Assembly: GCF_900177655.1 (NCBI RefSeq)
Contig: NZ_FXWK01000001.1
Coordinates: 62,001-126,000, forward strand
Reading direction: 5' to 3'
Length of the DNA stretch: 64,000 bases
Source of the DNA: Devosia lucknowensis
GTDB lineage: Bacteria; Pseudomonadota; Alphaproteobacteria; Rhizobiales; Devosiaceae
Each line of letters starts with the position of its first letter. Position 1 is the stretch's first letter. The notes under the pieces were generated by a model. The model saw only the letters and a list, made by a program, of their open reading frames with translations, had not been told where the DNA came from and made no database searches. A program made the position numbers and the translations under genes. Below, piece by piece: positions 16,992-26,667 of this stretch.

Positions 16992-19229
16992 CTAGGCCCA
17001 CGCGATGGCGAGGGCGCTTCGGCCCGCACCGCTCCTCCAGAGGGCGTGGCCTTCGGTTTCCTTGCCGAAGGTAAGCTGCAGCGCGCGGCCGTTCAGTGCA
17101 CGGCGCAGCGTCAGACCATGGTCCTGTTGTACATGCGACAGGGCCTTGTCAAAGAAGTCGGCCTCATCCCTGCGCAGGGCAAGCAGAAGGCGGGTCAGCG
17201 CGGCCTTGTGCCTGGCAAAGCCCTCGGCGCCGGCTGCCAATTTCGCTAGAACATCCCAGTCGACAGCCAGGCGATTGTCTGGATCAGTCAGCGCAAAGAA
17301 GGCTCCCTCGCCGCCACGATAGATATCCGGAAAACCGGGTAGCAGGCATTTGAGCGCGACTTGTGCCAGGGACAGGGCGTTCGCCGTCTCGATGATCGCG
17401 CTCAGTTCTCCGGGCGTGCGGTCTCGCCACTCGGACAGAAGGGCATCGGTGAAGCGGTCCGCCGCACTCTCGATCTGTTCGTCGGGCTTGGTCCAGAAGC
17501 TTTCGAGCTTGGCTTCGCGCAGTGCCTTCTGGTTGTGTTGGTGCAACCGGTCCGCCAGCGTGTGCGGGTCCTCCCCCCAGAGGGCGAGCACCGACTGCAC
17601 GATGTACCAGCGCCATCGCGGCGAGAGTTCTGCTGGCGCCAACCGATCCGCATCCCGCACCAACCTGTCGAACGCATCGGCATGATGGCTGATGGCGACA
17701 AGGCGCATGCGACTGTCTTCCGAACGCTTGGTATCGTGCGTCGAGGTCAGCGTCATTTCGCTCGCGCGGCGACTGGCCAGAAATGCGTTTGCCTCGGCGT
17801 CGGACACCGTGGGCTCGTCGGGTTCGGCGCCCACTTCGTTTGCGGCAAGATAGCGCGACCAGCGAAACCCTGCCGTGTCTTCCTGCGCCTTGGCGAGCAG
17901 CGCGCCCGAAACCTGCTGCAGGCGGATAGCGAACCGCATGTCGCTATCGGTAACCGGCTGCTTGATGTGTTCGCCCAATCTCCGAACGACCCGCGATGAT
18001 CGCAACCGTGACGCGGCCTGATCGACGATCGCGTCGATCAGGGATTTGTCCTCCCCCGAAGCACCTTTGGCGTCTACATAGGTCCGGTAGCGCGGCATGC
18101 AGATCAGCAGCTCGCAGATTGCTTCGCGCAGTGCCTCCGGGCCGGCCTCGACGCTACCGTCGTCGGCAAGCGCTGCATCAGCCAGGTTCACCAGCTGGTG
18201 GAGCTCGGCAGAAAGGTCGAACTGGAGAATATCGCGCTTGGCCGTGGTGAGGGCCTCGCGGAAATTCTCGCCAAGCCCGGTATAATTGCGCCAATGCGTG
18301 TCTATCCGCGCAATCCCGTCCCGGTCGGTCAGAAGCCGCGCTATGAGACGCGCCGCCTCATAGCCCGTCGTGCCCACGGTTTTCCACGCCGGGTCGAGTG
18401 TTTCCTGACCGACCAGGATTTTTTCTACCCAGATCGGCGTGTCAGGCAGGGCGGGACTCAGCCTCTCGAGGTAGCCTTTGGGATCGGACAGCCCATCGAT
18501 GTGGTCGACCCGCAATCCGTCGACCAATCCCTGTCGCACAAGCTTGAGGATAAGTTTGTGGGTGGCGGCGAACACATCCGGGTCTTCCACCCTCATGCCG
18601 ATCAGCGAGGTGACATTGAAGAACCGTCGATGCGTGATGCCGTCGCGTTCCGTCTCCCAATGCCGGAGCCGCCAATGCTGCGCACGCAAGAGGTCCTCGA
18701 GGTCTTGGGAAGACTGCGCAGCCTGCGGTCCCGTCGCCGATAGCGGTACCCGTGTCTCGCCAAATTCCAGATAGCCGCTCCGCGCTTGCAGTTGGCCGAG
18801 GGAAATCATCTGCCCAATCGGTTCGGGCAGGAACGGCAGAACCAGTGGCCCCCTTGACCAATCTATATCGAAGTAGGGGGCATACTCGCTCGCCTGCCCA
18901 TGCCGCAGGACATCCGCGAGCCACTGGTTTTCCAGCACGAAGGCAGTGTGGTTGGGGACGATGTCGAGAATGAGCCCGAGCCCGGTCGTATGGGCGGACT
19001 GCGCCAACCGCTCGAAACCCTCGATCCCTCCCAGGGATGGGTCCACCACCGTGGGGCCGAGCACGTCATAGCCGTGCGTCGATCCTGCCGGAGCACGAAA
19101 GATCGGCGACAGGTAAAGGTGCGAAATGCCCAACTCTTTGATGTAGCGGAGCTGCTTTTCGATCCGTTCAAAGGTTACCCCTTCGCGAAACTGGATGCGA
19201 TAGGTCGCCGAGGGGATGGGATTGATCAT
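16992..19229 (-). CDS. treY: Malto-oligosyltrehalose synthase
   Basis: A 745-residue GH13 enzyme that turns the reducing end of maltodextrins into a trehalosyl unit. The N-terminal part begins with ATYRIQFREGVTFE and the family pattern YLSPIFRAPAGSTHGYDV; the barrel motifs DIVPNH (near 95) and GLRVDHIDGL (near 235) carry catalytic Asp and surroundings, and a WVEKIL segment near 268 the Glu. I chose the ATG at 19229, which has AGGA upstream. The usual partners treZ and treX/glgX are not in the window, so trehalose release must be coded elsewhere. Confidence 0.94.
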   Translation of the reverse strand: MINPIPSATYRIQFREGVTFERIEKQLRYIKELGISHLYLSPIFRAPAGSTHGYDVLGPTVVDPSLGGIEGFERLAQSAHTTGLGLILDIVPNHTAFVLENQWLADVLRHGQASEYAPYFDIDWSRGPLVLPFLPEPIGQMISLGQLQARSGYLEFGETRVPLSATGPQAAQSSQDLEDLLRAQHWRLRHWETERDGITHRRFFNVTSLIGMRVEDPDVFAATHKLILKLVRQGLVDGLRVDHIDGLSDPKGYLERLSPALPDTPIWVEKILVGQETLDPAWKTVGTTGYEAARLIARLLTDRDGIARIDTHWRNYTGLGENFREALTTAKRDILQFDLSAELHQLVNLADAALADDGSVEAGPEALREAICELLICMPRYRTYVDAKGASGEDKSLIDAIVDQAASRLRSSRVVRRLGEHIKQPVTDSDMRFAIRLQQVSGALLAKAQEDTAGFRWSRYLAANEVGAEPDEPTVSDAEANAFLASRRASEMTLTSTHDTKRSEDSRMRLVAISHHADAFDRLVRDADRLAPAELSPRWRWYIVQSVLALWGEDPHTLADRLHQHNQKALREAKLESFWTKPDEQIESAADRFTDALLSEWRDRTPGELSAIIETANALSLAQVALKCLLPGFPDIYRGGEGAFFALTDPDNRLAVDWDVLAKLAAGAEGFARHKAALTRLLLALRRDEADFFDKALSHVQQDHGLTLRRALNGRALQLTFGKETEGHALWRSGAGRSALAIAWA

Positions 19230-19363
19230 TTGCGGTCCTGGGAGGCGGGCGAAAAGCACACAGCGCGTAATGGCATCGGGGGCGGGTGGTTCCAAGCTTA
19301 TGCGTTGACACGCCGGACGTCCCGGTTATGGTCCGCGCGATTGAATTCCCTTCAGGATCGCCC

Positions 19364-20206
19364 ATGTCGCACGCCCAACTCGCTCAGATCATCGACACCG
19401 CCTTCGAGAACCGCGCCGAGATCAACTTCGGCACGCAGGGCGAGGTGCGCGATGCCGTCAACGAGGCCCTGAACCTGCTTGATAGCGGTCAGGCCCGTGT
19501 GGCCGAGAAGGTGGATGGCAAGTGGCAGGTCAACCAGTGGCTCAAGCGCGCGGTGCTGCTCTCGTTCCGCCTCAACGATAACGTGCCGATGTCGGGTGGC
19601 CCGCAGCAGTCGACCTGGTGGGACAAGGTCCCCACCAAGTTCGAGGGCTGGAGCGAGAACACCTGGCGCACCGCTGGTTTCCGCGCCGTGCCCGGATCCA
19701 TCGTCCGCAAGTCTGCCTTTGTCGGCAAGGGCGCCATCCTGATGCCGAGTTTCGTCAATCTGGGCGCCTATGTCGATGAAGGCACCATGGTCGACACCTG
19801 GGTGACGGTCGGCTCATGCGCCCAAATCGGCAAAAACGTTCACCTGTCCGGCGGCGTAGGCATTGGTGGCGTGCTTGAGCCCCTGCAGGCGGGCCCCACC
19901 ATCATCGAAGACAACTGCTTCATCGGTGCACGTTCGGAAATCGTCGAAGGCGTGGTCGTGGGCGAGGGCTCGGTCGTGTCCATGGGCGTCTTCATCGGTG
20001 CCTCCACCAAGGTGGTGAACCGCCAGACCGGCGAGATCCACATGGGCTATGTGCCGCCCTATTCCGTCGTGGTTTCGGGCAGCCTGCCCGGCAAGCCGCT
20101 GCCCGATGGCAGCCCCGGCCCGAACCTCTATTGCGCCGTCATCGTCAAGACAGTCGATGCCCAGACGCGGTCCAAGACCGGCATCAACGATTTGTTGCGC
20201 GACTAG
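19364..20206 (+). CDS. dapD: Tetrahydrodipicolinate N-succinyltransferase
   Basis: A 280-residue enzyme of the succinylase branch of lysine and diaminopimelate synthesis. It adds succinyl from succinyl-CoA to tetrahydrodipicolinate. The middle of the chain shows a left-handed beta-helix made of hexapeptide repeats (about 110-230, with [13 protein letters not shown] and [16 protein letters not shown]). The ATG at 19364 fits the normal N-terminus (MSHAQL); an upstream frame to 19286 lacks support. dapE follows nine bases later, so the two steps are co-expressed. Confidence 0.96.
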   Translation: MSHAQLAQIIDTAFENRAEINFGTQGEVRDAVNEALNLLDSGQARVAEKVDGKWQVNQWLKRAVLLSFRLNDNVPMSGGPQQSTWWDKVPTKFEGWSENTWRTAGFRAVPGSIVRKSAFVGKGAILMPSFVNLGAYVDEGTMVDTWVTVGSCAQIGKNVHLSGGVGIGGVLEPLQAGPTIIEDNCFIGARSEIVEGVVVGEGSVVSMGVFIGASTKVVNRQTGEIHMGYVPPYSVVVSGSLPGKPLPDGSPGPNLYCAVIVKTVDAQTRSKTGINDLLRD

Positions 20207-20215
20207 GCGACCTCC

Positions 20216-21370
20216 ATGGCAATCGACCCTGTCGATCTTCTCGGGCGCCTGATTTCCTGCCCTTCGGTGACGCCCGAAGAAGCCGGTGCGCTCGACCTGC
20301 TGCAGGCCGAACTCGAGGCGATCGGCTTTTCGGTGACGCGCCTGCCCTTCGACGGCGACGGATCATATCCGGTCGACAATCTTTTTGCGACGCGCGGGCA
20401 GGGCGGTCGCCGTCTGCTTTTTGCCGGGCATACCGATGTGGTTCCGCCCGGCGATACCGTTCACTGGACGTCCGATCCGTTCGTGCCGCGCATTGCCGAC
20501 GGGCGCATATATGGTCGCGGCGCTGCCGACATGAAATCCGGCATCGCCGCCTTCGTGGCGGCCTGTGCCGCCATTCCGCCCGAAGCCGGTACCATCCAGC
20601 TCGCCATCACCAATGACGAGGAAGCCGATGCCGTTAACGGCACGGAAAAGCTGGTGCGCTGGATGGCGAACAACGACCACGGCTTCGATTTCGCCATCGT
20701 CGGCGAACCCAGCTCCACCGAAACGCTGGGCGACAGCATCAAGATCGGCCGACGCGGCTCGTTCTCGGGCAAGATCACGGTAACGGGTACGCAAGGCCAT
20801 GTCGCCTATCCACACAAGGCCAACAACCCGCTGCCCGTTCTGGCGGCGGTTGCCACGGCCCTGTCGACTGAGAAACTAGACGACGGGACGGCGCATTTTC
20901 CGGCCAGCAATCTGGAACTGACCACTATTGACGTCGCAAATCCAGTGTCCAACGTCATCCCCATGAGCGGCACGTTGCGTTTCAACATCCGCTACAATGA
21001 CCTCTGGACGCCAGAGTCCCTGGCCGACTGGGTACGGGATCGACTGGCCTCGGTTGACGCGAGGGGCACAGAGATCGACTTCGAAGTATCCGGCGTTCCC
21101 TCGCGCTCGTTCCTTTCGCCGCTGGGCAGCGACATCGACACGCTTTCGGCCGTCCTCGCTGAACGCACCGGCAAGGTGCCGGAATATTCCACCGGCGGCG
21201 GCACATCCGATGCCCGCTTCATCGCCCAATACGGACCGGTAGTGGAGTGCGGTCTCGTCGGCCCATCCATGCACAAGGCCGATGAGCACATTGCCATTGC
21301 CGACCTTACGGGCCTGACCGAAATCTATGCTAGCTTCATCCGCCGCTTTTTCACGGAAAGCCGCGCATGA
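20216..21370 (+). CDS. dapE: Succinyl-diaminopimelate desuccinylase
   Basis: A 384-residue M20 metallopeptidase-type enzyme that removes succinate from N-succinyl-L,L-diaminopimelate. Metal ligands and catalytic residues are seen in GHTDVVPPGD (near 65), GRGAADMKSG (near 100), NDEEADAVNGT (near 133) and GEPSSTE (near 163), and a late His in GPSMHKADEH (near 352). It lies directly after dapD and overlaps the next gene by four bases. Confidence 0.96.
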   Translation: MAIDPVDLLGRLISCPSVTPEEAGALDLLQAELEAIGFSVTRLPFDGDGSYPVDNLFATRGQGGRRLLFAGHTDVVPPGDTVHWTSDPFVPRIADGRIYGRGAADMKSGIAAFVAACAAIPPEAGTIQLAITNDEEADAVNGTEKLVRWMANNDHGFDFAIVGEPSSTETLGDSIKIGRRGSFSGKITVTGTQGHVAYPHKANNPLPVLAAVATALSTEKLDDGTAHFPASNLELTTIDVANPVSNVIPMSGTLRFNIRYNDLWTPESLADWVRDRLASVDARGTEIDFEVSGVPSRSFLSPLGSDIDTLSAVLAERTGKVPEYSTGGGTSDARFIAQYGPVVECGLVGPSMHKADEHIAIADLTGLTEIYASFIRRFFTESRA

Positions 21371-21906
21371 CGATCTTGAGGGCGCTTCAGCAGGCCTTCT
21401 ACGGCTGGATCATGATCATCCGCGGCGAACTCCTGTGGCAGGATCGCTTCCGGTTGACGATCCCCGGCCTCGCCACCGCGCTGGTGCTGTTTTATGTCTT
21501 CGCCATTCTCGCTGTGGTTCTCGCGTCACTCGACATGGGCGTGCCCACGGCGATGGGCTTCGTGGTGTTTCTCCTCTATCAGTCACTGTGGCTGGCCTCC
21601 TTGCTGATCGGCGTCTTCGGCACGCGCTTTGCCATCAAGGACCGCGGTCCGGTACTGCCTCTGCTCGTTCCCGGCGTTTACGCGCTCACCTTCTACCTCA
21701 TCCTCGGCGCGCTTGTTTCGTTGGCGATCCCTTTCCTTCTACCGCTGCTCTGGCTGGGCCTGATCGTTATGCTTTTCAGGCTCGGCCGTGTGGCCGGCAA
21801 CTGGAGCTTCGGCGTTTCGGCAGCTTTCGGAGTGTTGACCGTGCTTCTTCTTGTCGGGACGCCCATCGCGCTCTACATGATGCCAGCGCCCGTTCCCGCC
21901 GCCTGA
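21367..21906 (+). CDS. Hypothetical membrane protein downstream of dapE
   Basis: A 179-residue protein with about five hydrophobic helices from residue 35 to 170 and a short soluble start. Its ATG overlaps the dapE stop (ATGA), so it is translated with dapE. No motif gives a function. It has the same general size and style as the next gene, and both may be Rhizobiales-type conserved membrane proteins that travel with dapE. Confidence 0.75.
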   Translation: MTILRALQQAFYGWIMIIRGELLWQDRFRLTIPGLATALVLFYVFAILAVVLASLDMGVPTAMGFVVFLLYQSLWLASLLIGVFGTRFAIKDRGPVLPLLVPGVYALTFYLILGALVSLAIPFLLPLLWLGLIVMLFRLGRVAGNWSFGVSAAFGVLTVLLLVGTPIALYMMPAPVPAA

Positions 21907-21919
21907 GACGAGTCCCGCC

Positions 21920-22498
21920 TTGCCCCAGCCCAATTTAAGTTTTCTCGAAGAAGCCCGCGACGCAGCCCTCGGTACATGGGCGCTGGTCCTGGGTCGCCAG
22001 GAAGCCCCGCGTTACTTCGATTTCTCGATGCGCGGTGTCATCGGCAGCTTCATTGCACTGATCATCGGCATTGGGGTCAGCGTCTTTGGGCCGATGCTCG
22101 TTGGCGTGGCATCGCCCGCCGGAGCCGCCACCAGCATGACGATGCTGTCGGTCGTCCTCTATGTCTTCCAGATCGGCGCGGCCTATGTCGTGCTCAACAT
22201 GATGGGTCGGCTCGACGGCTTCATGCCCTATCTGGTTGCCGATAACTGGGTGAACTTCTTCGTCGCCCTGGCAGGATCCATCGCCATCATCTTTCTGGGT
22301 GGCAGCGATATCATGCTCATCGTCATGGGCATCGTCGCCATCATCATCGAGGTCAATATCGCGCGGCGCATCGTTACCTTGGCGCCGATGCAGATTGCCA
22401 TCTTCATCGTCGCGCAGGTGGTGGCCAACTTCATCGGCCTGCTGCTGTTCGGTGGTCTTATGCTTCAGGCCCTTGGGCCACTGCCCGCGGCATCATAG
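21920..22498 (+). CDS. Hypothetical membrane protein (TTG start)
   Basis: A 192-residue protein with an N-terminal soluble segment ([20 protein letters not shown]) and four to five helices from about residue 40. The chain begins with a TTG at 21920, with GAGACGAG before it; no ATG gives a comparable frame. The last 34 bases overlap the 3' end of the converging truA gene. No function is apparent; it is probably the last gene of the dapD-dapE transcript. Confidence 0.7.
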   Translation: MPQPNLSFLEEARDAALGTWALVLGRQEAPRYFDFSMRGVIGSFIALIIGIGVSVFGPMLVGVASPAGAATSMTMLSVVLYVFQIGAAYVVLNMMGRLDGFMPYLVADNWVNFFVALAGSIAIIFLGGSDIMLIVMGIVAIIIEVNIARRIVTLAPMQIAIFIVAQVVANFIGLLLFGGLMLQALGPLPAAS

Positions 22499-23229
22499 TC
22501 GACGCCGGTCAGGTAAAGGCCGCTCGACGGCGCCATCGGGCCGCAACGCCGGCGATCGGCGGCATCGAGAGCGGCGCGGAAATCGGCCGGGCTCCATTTT
22601 CCGTCGCCCACCAGCTTGAGTGAGCCGACCATCGACCGGACCTGGTGGTGGAGGAAGCTGCGCGCGCTGGCGGTAATGGAAATCACCTCGCCGTCGCCGG
22701 ACACATCGAAAGCGTCCAGCGTGCGGATCGGCGAATTGGCCTGGCATTCCGATGAGCGAAAAGTCGAGAAATCGTGGTGTCCCAGGATCAGCTGCGCGGC
22801 CTTGTGCATGCGCGTCGGGTCGAGCGGCATGGGCACATGCCAGACCTGGTTGCGCTCGATCGCTGCTGGCGCTCTGCGGTTGAGGATGCGGTACTCGTAG
22901 TGCCGCGCCGTCGCAGAGAACCGTGCTTCGAAATCGTGTCCGACACCCTGGCAATCGATGACCACGACCGGATGCGGCCTGAGGTGGTAATTGAGCGCCT
23001 CGCGAACGCGGAACGGATCCCAATCCTTCGATAAATCGAAATGCGCGACCTGGCCGAGTGCATGCACACCGGCGTCGGTCCTTCCCGCGGCCTGCGTGGT
23101 CACGGTTTCGCCCGAGAACCGCTCGATCGCCTCTTCCAGCGCCTGCTGGACGCTCATCCTGTCAGCCTGGCGTTGCCAGCCGCAGAACGGCGTGCCGTCA
23201 TATTCTATTATGAGCTTGAAGCGCGCCAT
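22465..23229 (-). CDS. truA: tRNA pseudouridine synthase A
   Basis: A 254-residue enzyme that makes pseudouridine at positions 38-40 in the tRNA anticodon stem. The catalytic Asp is in [16 protein letters not shown] near residue 52. Length and order of motifs match TruA. Its ATG overlaps the fmt stop by one base (TAATG), forming a def-fmt-truA translation block. Its 3' end runs 34 bases into the membrane protein gene on the other strand. Confidence 0.96.
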   Translation of the reverse strand: MARFKLIIEYDGTPFCGWQRQADRMSVQQALEEAIERFSGETVTTQAAGRTDAGVHALGQVAHFDLSKDWDPFRVREALNYHLRPHPVVVIDCQGVGHDFEARFSATARHYEYRILNRRAPAAIERNQVWHVPMPLDPTRMHKAAQLILGHHDFSTFRSSECQANSPIRTLDAFDVSGDGEVISITASARSFLHHQVRSMVGSLKLVGDGKWSPADFRAALDAADRRRCGPMAPSSGLYLTGVDYDAAGSGPRA

Positions 23230-24152
23230 TAGCTGACTTTGGCTGGCAGAGGGCCCGCGCCCCGCAGGAAGGTTGCGGCATCCATCATACCCTTGCCTTC
23301 GCGCTGCACCTGGGTAAGCCGGATGGCACCGTTGCCGCAGGCGATCACCAGATTGTCGCCGAGCAATGCGCCGGGCTGGCCGATGCCCTCCGCAATGCTC
23401 GACCGGAGCGCCTTGATGCGCACGGTCTTGCCGCCGAGTTCCATTTCGAACCAGGCGCCCGGAAATGGCGAAAGACCGCGAACAAGATTGTGCACCTCTT
23501 CCGAAGATTTGGCGAAATCGATCCTGGCCTCTGCCTTGTCGATTTTGGCGGCATAGGTTTCGCCGCTGTTGGGCTGCGGAGTAAAATCGAGGCTGCCGCG
23601 TTCGAGCGCCGCGAGGGCCCGACCCATCAGATCGGCACCAACGCGCATCATCTGGTCATGCAGTTCGCCGGCCGTCATGTCGGGTGCAATCGGGATGATT
23701 TCGGTAGGGCCCATCGCGCCGGTATCGAGGCCCTCATCCATCTGCATGACGACGATGCCGGTCTGGGAGTCGCCAGCCATGATCGCCCGTTGAATGGGCG
23801 CGGCGCCGCGCCAGCGCGGTAGCAGCGAGCCGTGAAGATTGAGACATCCGTATTCCGGCGCATCGAGAACCGCCTTGGGCAGGATCAACCCGTAGGCAAC
23901 GACCACGGCCACTTCGGCGCCGAGGGACGCAAACTGCGCCTGTTCCGTCTCGCCCTTGAGCGAGCGCGGCGTGAACACGGGAATGCCGAAGGCCTCGGCC
24001 GTTTCATGCACGGGCGACTTGCGCTCGGCCTGGCCGCGTCCGGCCGGCTTGGGTGCGCGGGTATAGACCGCTACGACCTCGTGTCCCGCCGAAACGATCT
24101 CGGTCAGGGTCGGAACGGAAAAATCCGGCGTTCCCATGAAGACGACGCGCAT
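23229..24152 (-). CDS. fmt: Methionyl-tRNA formyltransferase
   Basis: A 307-residue enzyme that formylates initiator Met-tRNA with 10-formyl-tetrahydrofolate. The catalytic region is clear: [20 protein letters not shown] near residue 107, with the Asn-His pair and a later Asp in [10 protein letters not shown]. The C-terminal OB-type domain follows from about 205. It is separated from def by 136 bases that contain a palindromic repeat. Confidence 0.96.
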   Translation of the reverse strand: MRVVFMGTPDFSVPTLTEIVSAGHEVVAVYTRAPKPAGRGQAERKSPVHETAEAFGIPVFTPRSLKGETEQAQFASLGAEVAVVVAYGLILPKAVLDAPEYGCLNLHGSLLPRWRGAAPIQRAIMAGDSQTGIVVMQMDEGLDTGAMGPTEIIPIAPDMTAGELHDQMMRVGADLMGRALAALERGSLDFTPQPNSGETYAAKIDKAEARIDFAKSSEEVHNLVRGLSPFPGAWFEMELGGKTVRIKALRSSIAEGIGQPGALLGDNLVIACGNGAIRLTQVQREGKGMMDAATFLRGAGPLPAKVS

Positions 24153-24184
24153 TTAAAGCCTCACTGAACTTCGATACCCCCGTC

Positions 24185-24260
24185 TTCGTCATTGCCCGGC
24201 TTGTTCGGGCAATCCACTCTGGGCATCGCATGGATCACCGGGACAGGCCCGGTGATGACC
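24185..24260. repeat. Hyper-palindromic intergenic repeat element between fmt and def
   Basis: Two strong hairpins lie side by side: ATTGCCCG/CGGGCAAT (arms 24191-24198 and 24206-24213) and ATCACCGGG/CCCGGTGAT (arms 24234-24242 and 24248-24256). The sequence between them can also pair as ATCCA/TGGAT (24212-24216 and 24231-24235). The layout and the sequence style match the short palindromic repeats found in many copies in rhizobial genomes. Only one copy was seen in this window. It could act on mRNA stability or termination between def and fmt. Confidence 0.7.
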
Positions 24261-24288
24261 GAGGAGCGGCCAAGGTGTTCTGGCGCGC

Positions 24289-24804
24289 TTACCGCGCAGC
24301 CAGCTTTGCCTGCTTGTCGAACTTCTTGATCACGCGGTCGCGCTTGAGGCGGCTGAGATAGTCGATGTAGAGCACGCCATCGAGGTGGTCGAGTTCGTGC
24401 TGGATGCAGACGGCCAGCTTTCCTTCCGCTTCCTTGGTGACTTCCTTGCCCTCGAGATCCGTGTATTTCACCGTCACGTCGTTGGGTCGCTCGACTTCGT
24501 AATAGAGCTCGGGAATGGAGAGGCACCCCTCTTCGGTAACCTGCATCTGATCGCCGAAATGGGTGATCTCGGGATTGATCATCACCAGCGGTGCGGCGGG
24601 TTCGCCTTCGCCGGCCAGGTCCATCACCACGATCCGCTTCATGACGCCGATCTGCGGCGCAGCAAGGCCGATGCCGGGAGCATCATACATCGTATCCAGC
24701 ATGTCCTTGGCGAGCGTCTTGATTTCGTCATCGACCTCGATGATCGGGTCGGCGACAGCGCGCAGTCGGGCATCGGGAATGACGAGAATTGGGCGGATGG
24801 CCAT
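24289..24804 (-). CDS. def: Peptide deformylase
   Basis: A 171-residue metalloenzyme that removes the formyl group from new proteins. All three family motifs are present: GIGLAAPQIG (near 45), EEGCLSIP (near 92, metal Cys) and QHELDHLDG (near 135, two metal His and the catalytic Glu). It stands first in the def-fmt-truA series and is divergent from rmuC. Confidence 0.97.
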   Translation of the reverse strand: MAIRPILVIPDARLRAVADPIIEVDDEIKTLAKDMLDTMYDAPGIGLAAPQIGVMKRIVVMDLAGEGEPAAPLVMINPEITHFGDQMQVTEEGCLSIPELYYEVERPNDVTVKYTDLEGKEVTKEAEGKLAVCIQHELDHLDGVLYIDYLSRLKRDRVIKKFDKQAKLAAR

Positions 24805-24936
24805 GGCAAAAGTCCGGCGGAGAAAGGATTGCTCCCGATATGGCCATTTCCGCCTTCGCGGTCAACTCCGGAGCGCCGGATGCGCGACGAGATCGGGAAC
24901 ATTTTAAGAACGCGAGAATCGGAATAGACTGCCGGC

Positions 24937-26361
24937 ATGCGCGATCTCGACACCATTCTCTTCATGCTGGGCGACTTGCCCGTTACTTTCAGGCTGGCTT
25001 TGCTGGCAGGCGGCGTGGTGCTGCTCGTCACGCTTGTCGCCTTCCTCGTTACGTCGGCCCGCAACAGTGCGCTGCGGGCAGATATCGCCGCCCGCGAGGC
25101 CAGCGAGAACCTGAAGGCCAATTTCCTCGAACAGGTGGCTACCCGCGACGTCCGCATCAGGGACCTCGAAATTCAAGTCGAACGAGAACGCGAGCGATTA
25201 GGCGACCTTCTTGACGCCGAGCGCGAGAAGTCCGGCGGACTGCAGTCCGAGCTTGCAGCAATGCGCACCCGGCTCGATGAGCAGGCGCGGCAGAACGAGG
25301 CAAACCTCAAGCGCTTCCTGGAGGCGCGCCAGCAGATGACGGATGAGTTTAAGGCGATCGCCGGCGATGTGCTGCGCTCTCACAGCGAAACCTTCACCAA
25401 GCAGAACCGGGATCAGGTCGATACCCTGCTCAAACCCTTGCAGGACAAGATCACCGAGTTCCACAAGAACCTGCTCGAGGATCGGTCGGCCATGGGCGAG
25501 CGCATCCGTGCCCTGGCGGAGAGCAATCTTCAGATCACGACCGAGGCGCAGAACCTGACGCGGGCCCTCAAGGGCAACTCGCAGACCCAGGGCGCTTGGG
25601 GCGAGATGATCCTCTCGACCATCCTCGAACAGTCGGGCCTGCGCGAGGGCGAACAGTATTTCACCCAGCAGAGCCATACCGGCGAGGATGGACAGCGCGT
25701 CCGCACAGATGTCGAGATCCTGATGCCCAATGGCGATCGACTGGTGATCGACTCCAAGGTGTCGCTGACCGCCTTCGAGGCCTTCGTCAACAGCGAGGAC
25801 CTCGACCGCGATCAGCACCTGCGCGCCCACATCACTTCGGTGCGCGGCCATATCACGACGCTGGGCGAAAAGACCTATCACCGCGCTGCCAAATCCAGCC
25901 TCGACTACGTGATGATGTTCGTGCCTATCGAGAGTGCCCTTGCAACCGCCATTCAGCACGATGCCAAGCTGGTCGAATTCGGCATGGGAAAAGGCGTGAT
26001 GCTGACGACGCCGACCACGCTGATGACCGTATTGCGGACCGTGCGCAATGTCTGGGACATCGAAAAGCGCCACCAGAATGCCGAGGAGATCGCCGAACGC
26101 GCAGGGCAGCTCTACGACAAGGTCGCCGGGTTCCTGGGCACGATGGACAAACTCGGCGGACACCTCGACAAGGCACGCTCCAGCTTCGACGACGCGCGCA
26201 ACCAGCTTTCCTCGGGCCGTGGCAATGTCGTGCGTCAGGTCGAGATGCTGCGCGAACTCGGCGCCAAATCGAGCAAGTCCATTCCTGGCGGCTGGGACGG
26301 CGGCACCGACGAAAAGCCGGCCTTGCGCGTCGTCGGTGACGATCCGGGCGATCTCAACTAA
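24937..26361 (+). CDS. rmuC: DNA recombination protein RmuC
   Basis: A 474-residue protein with an N-terminal membrane helix (about 13-38), a long coiled coil (about 45-185) and the RmuC domain (about 195-420, starting LKGNSQTQGAWGEMIL). RmuC limits inversions at short inverted repeats and has a nuclease-like fold. The stop codon interlocks with that of the converging small gene (sequence CTAA at 26358-26361). Confidence 0.93.
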   Translation: MRDLDTILFMLGDLPVTFRLALLAGGVVLLVTLVAFLVTSARNSALRADIAAREASENLKANFLEQVATRDVRIRDLEIQVERERERLGDLLDAEREKSGGLQSELAAMRTRLDEQARQNEANLKRFLEARQQMTDEFKAIAGDVLRSHSETFTKQNRDQVDTLLKPLQDKITEFHKNLLEDRSAMGERIRALAESNLQITTEAQNLTRALKGNSQTQGAWGEMILSTILEQSGLREGEQYFTQQSHTGEDGQRVRTDVEILMPNGDRLVIDSKVSLTAFEAFVNSEDLDRDQHLRAHITSVRGHITTLGEKTYHRAAKSSLDYVMMFVPIESALATAIQHDAKLVEFGMGKGVMLTTPTTLMTVLRTVRNVWDIEKRHQNAEEIAERAGQLYDKVAGFLGTMDKLGGHLDKARSSFDDARNQLSSGRGNVVRQVEMLRELGAKSSKSIPGGWDGGTDEKPALRVVGDDPGDLN

Positions 26362-26576
26362 CTCTTGGCCGCGCTGAGTTCGCTGCGGCTTTTCAGTACT
26401 TTATCCCCATCCTCCTGCTCGATCAGGTAGGCCGGCTCCTTGCTGCTCGCCTCGCGGGTTACCTCTGTACCCTTGATGGTGCGCGTCACTTTCTGGGTGA
26501 AGCGCTCGACGATCTTGCCTGATGCCGTGTGGGCACCCCAGGCCCAGCTGACTTTCGAACCCTTGCGAAAAGCCAT
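26358..26576 (-). CDS. DUF2945 (hypervirulence-associated TUDOR-like) small protein
   Basis: A 72-residue basic protein starting MAFRKGSKVSWAWGAHTASG. The pattern of a KGSKVSW start, a G-x-I-V-E-R turn, and a final AYLIEQEDGDKVLKSRSEL is typical of the DUF2945 family, a small beta-barrel like TUDOR domains. Its role is not established. The gene ends inside the rmuC stop codon on the opposite strand. Confidence 0.85.
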   Translation of the reverse strand: MAFRKGSKVSWAWGAHTASGKIVERFTQKVTRTIKGTEVTREASSKEPAYLIEQEDGDKVLKSRSELSAAKS

Positions 26577-26667
26577 TCTTGTCTCCGATCACAATCCTTT
26601 TCTCTGGCGAAACGCTTCGGAAGCCGCGGCGTTCATTGTGAAGCGAACACCAAACGGGAGACCGACC

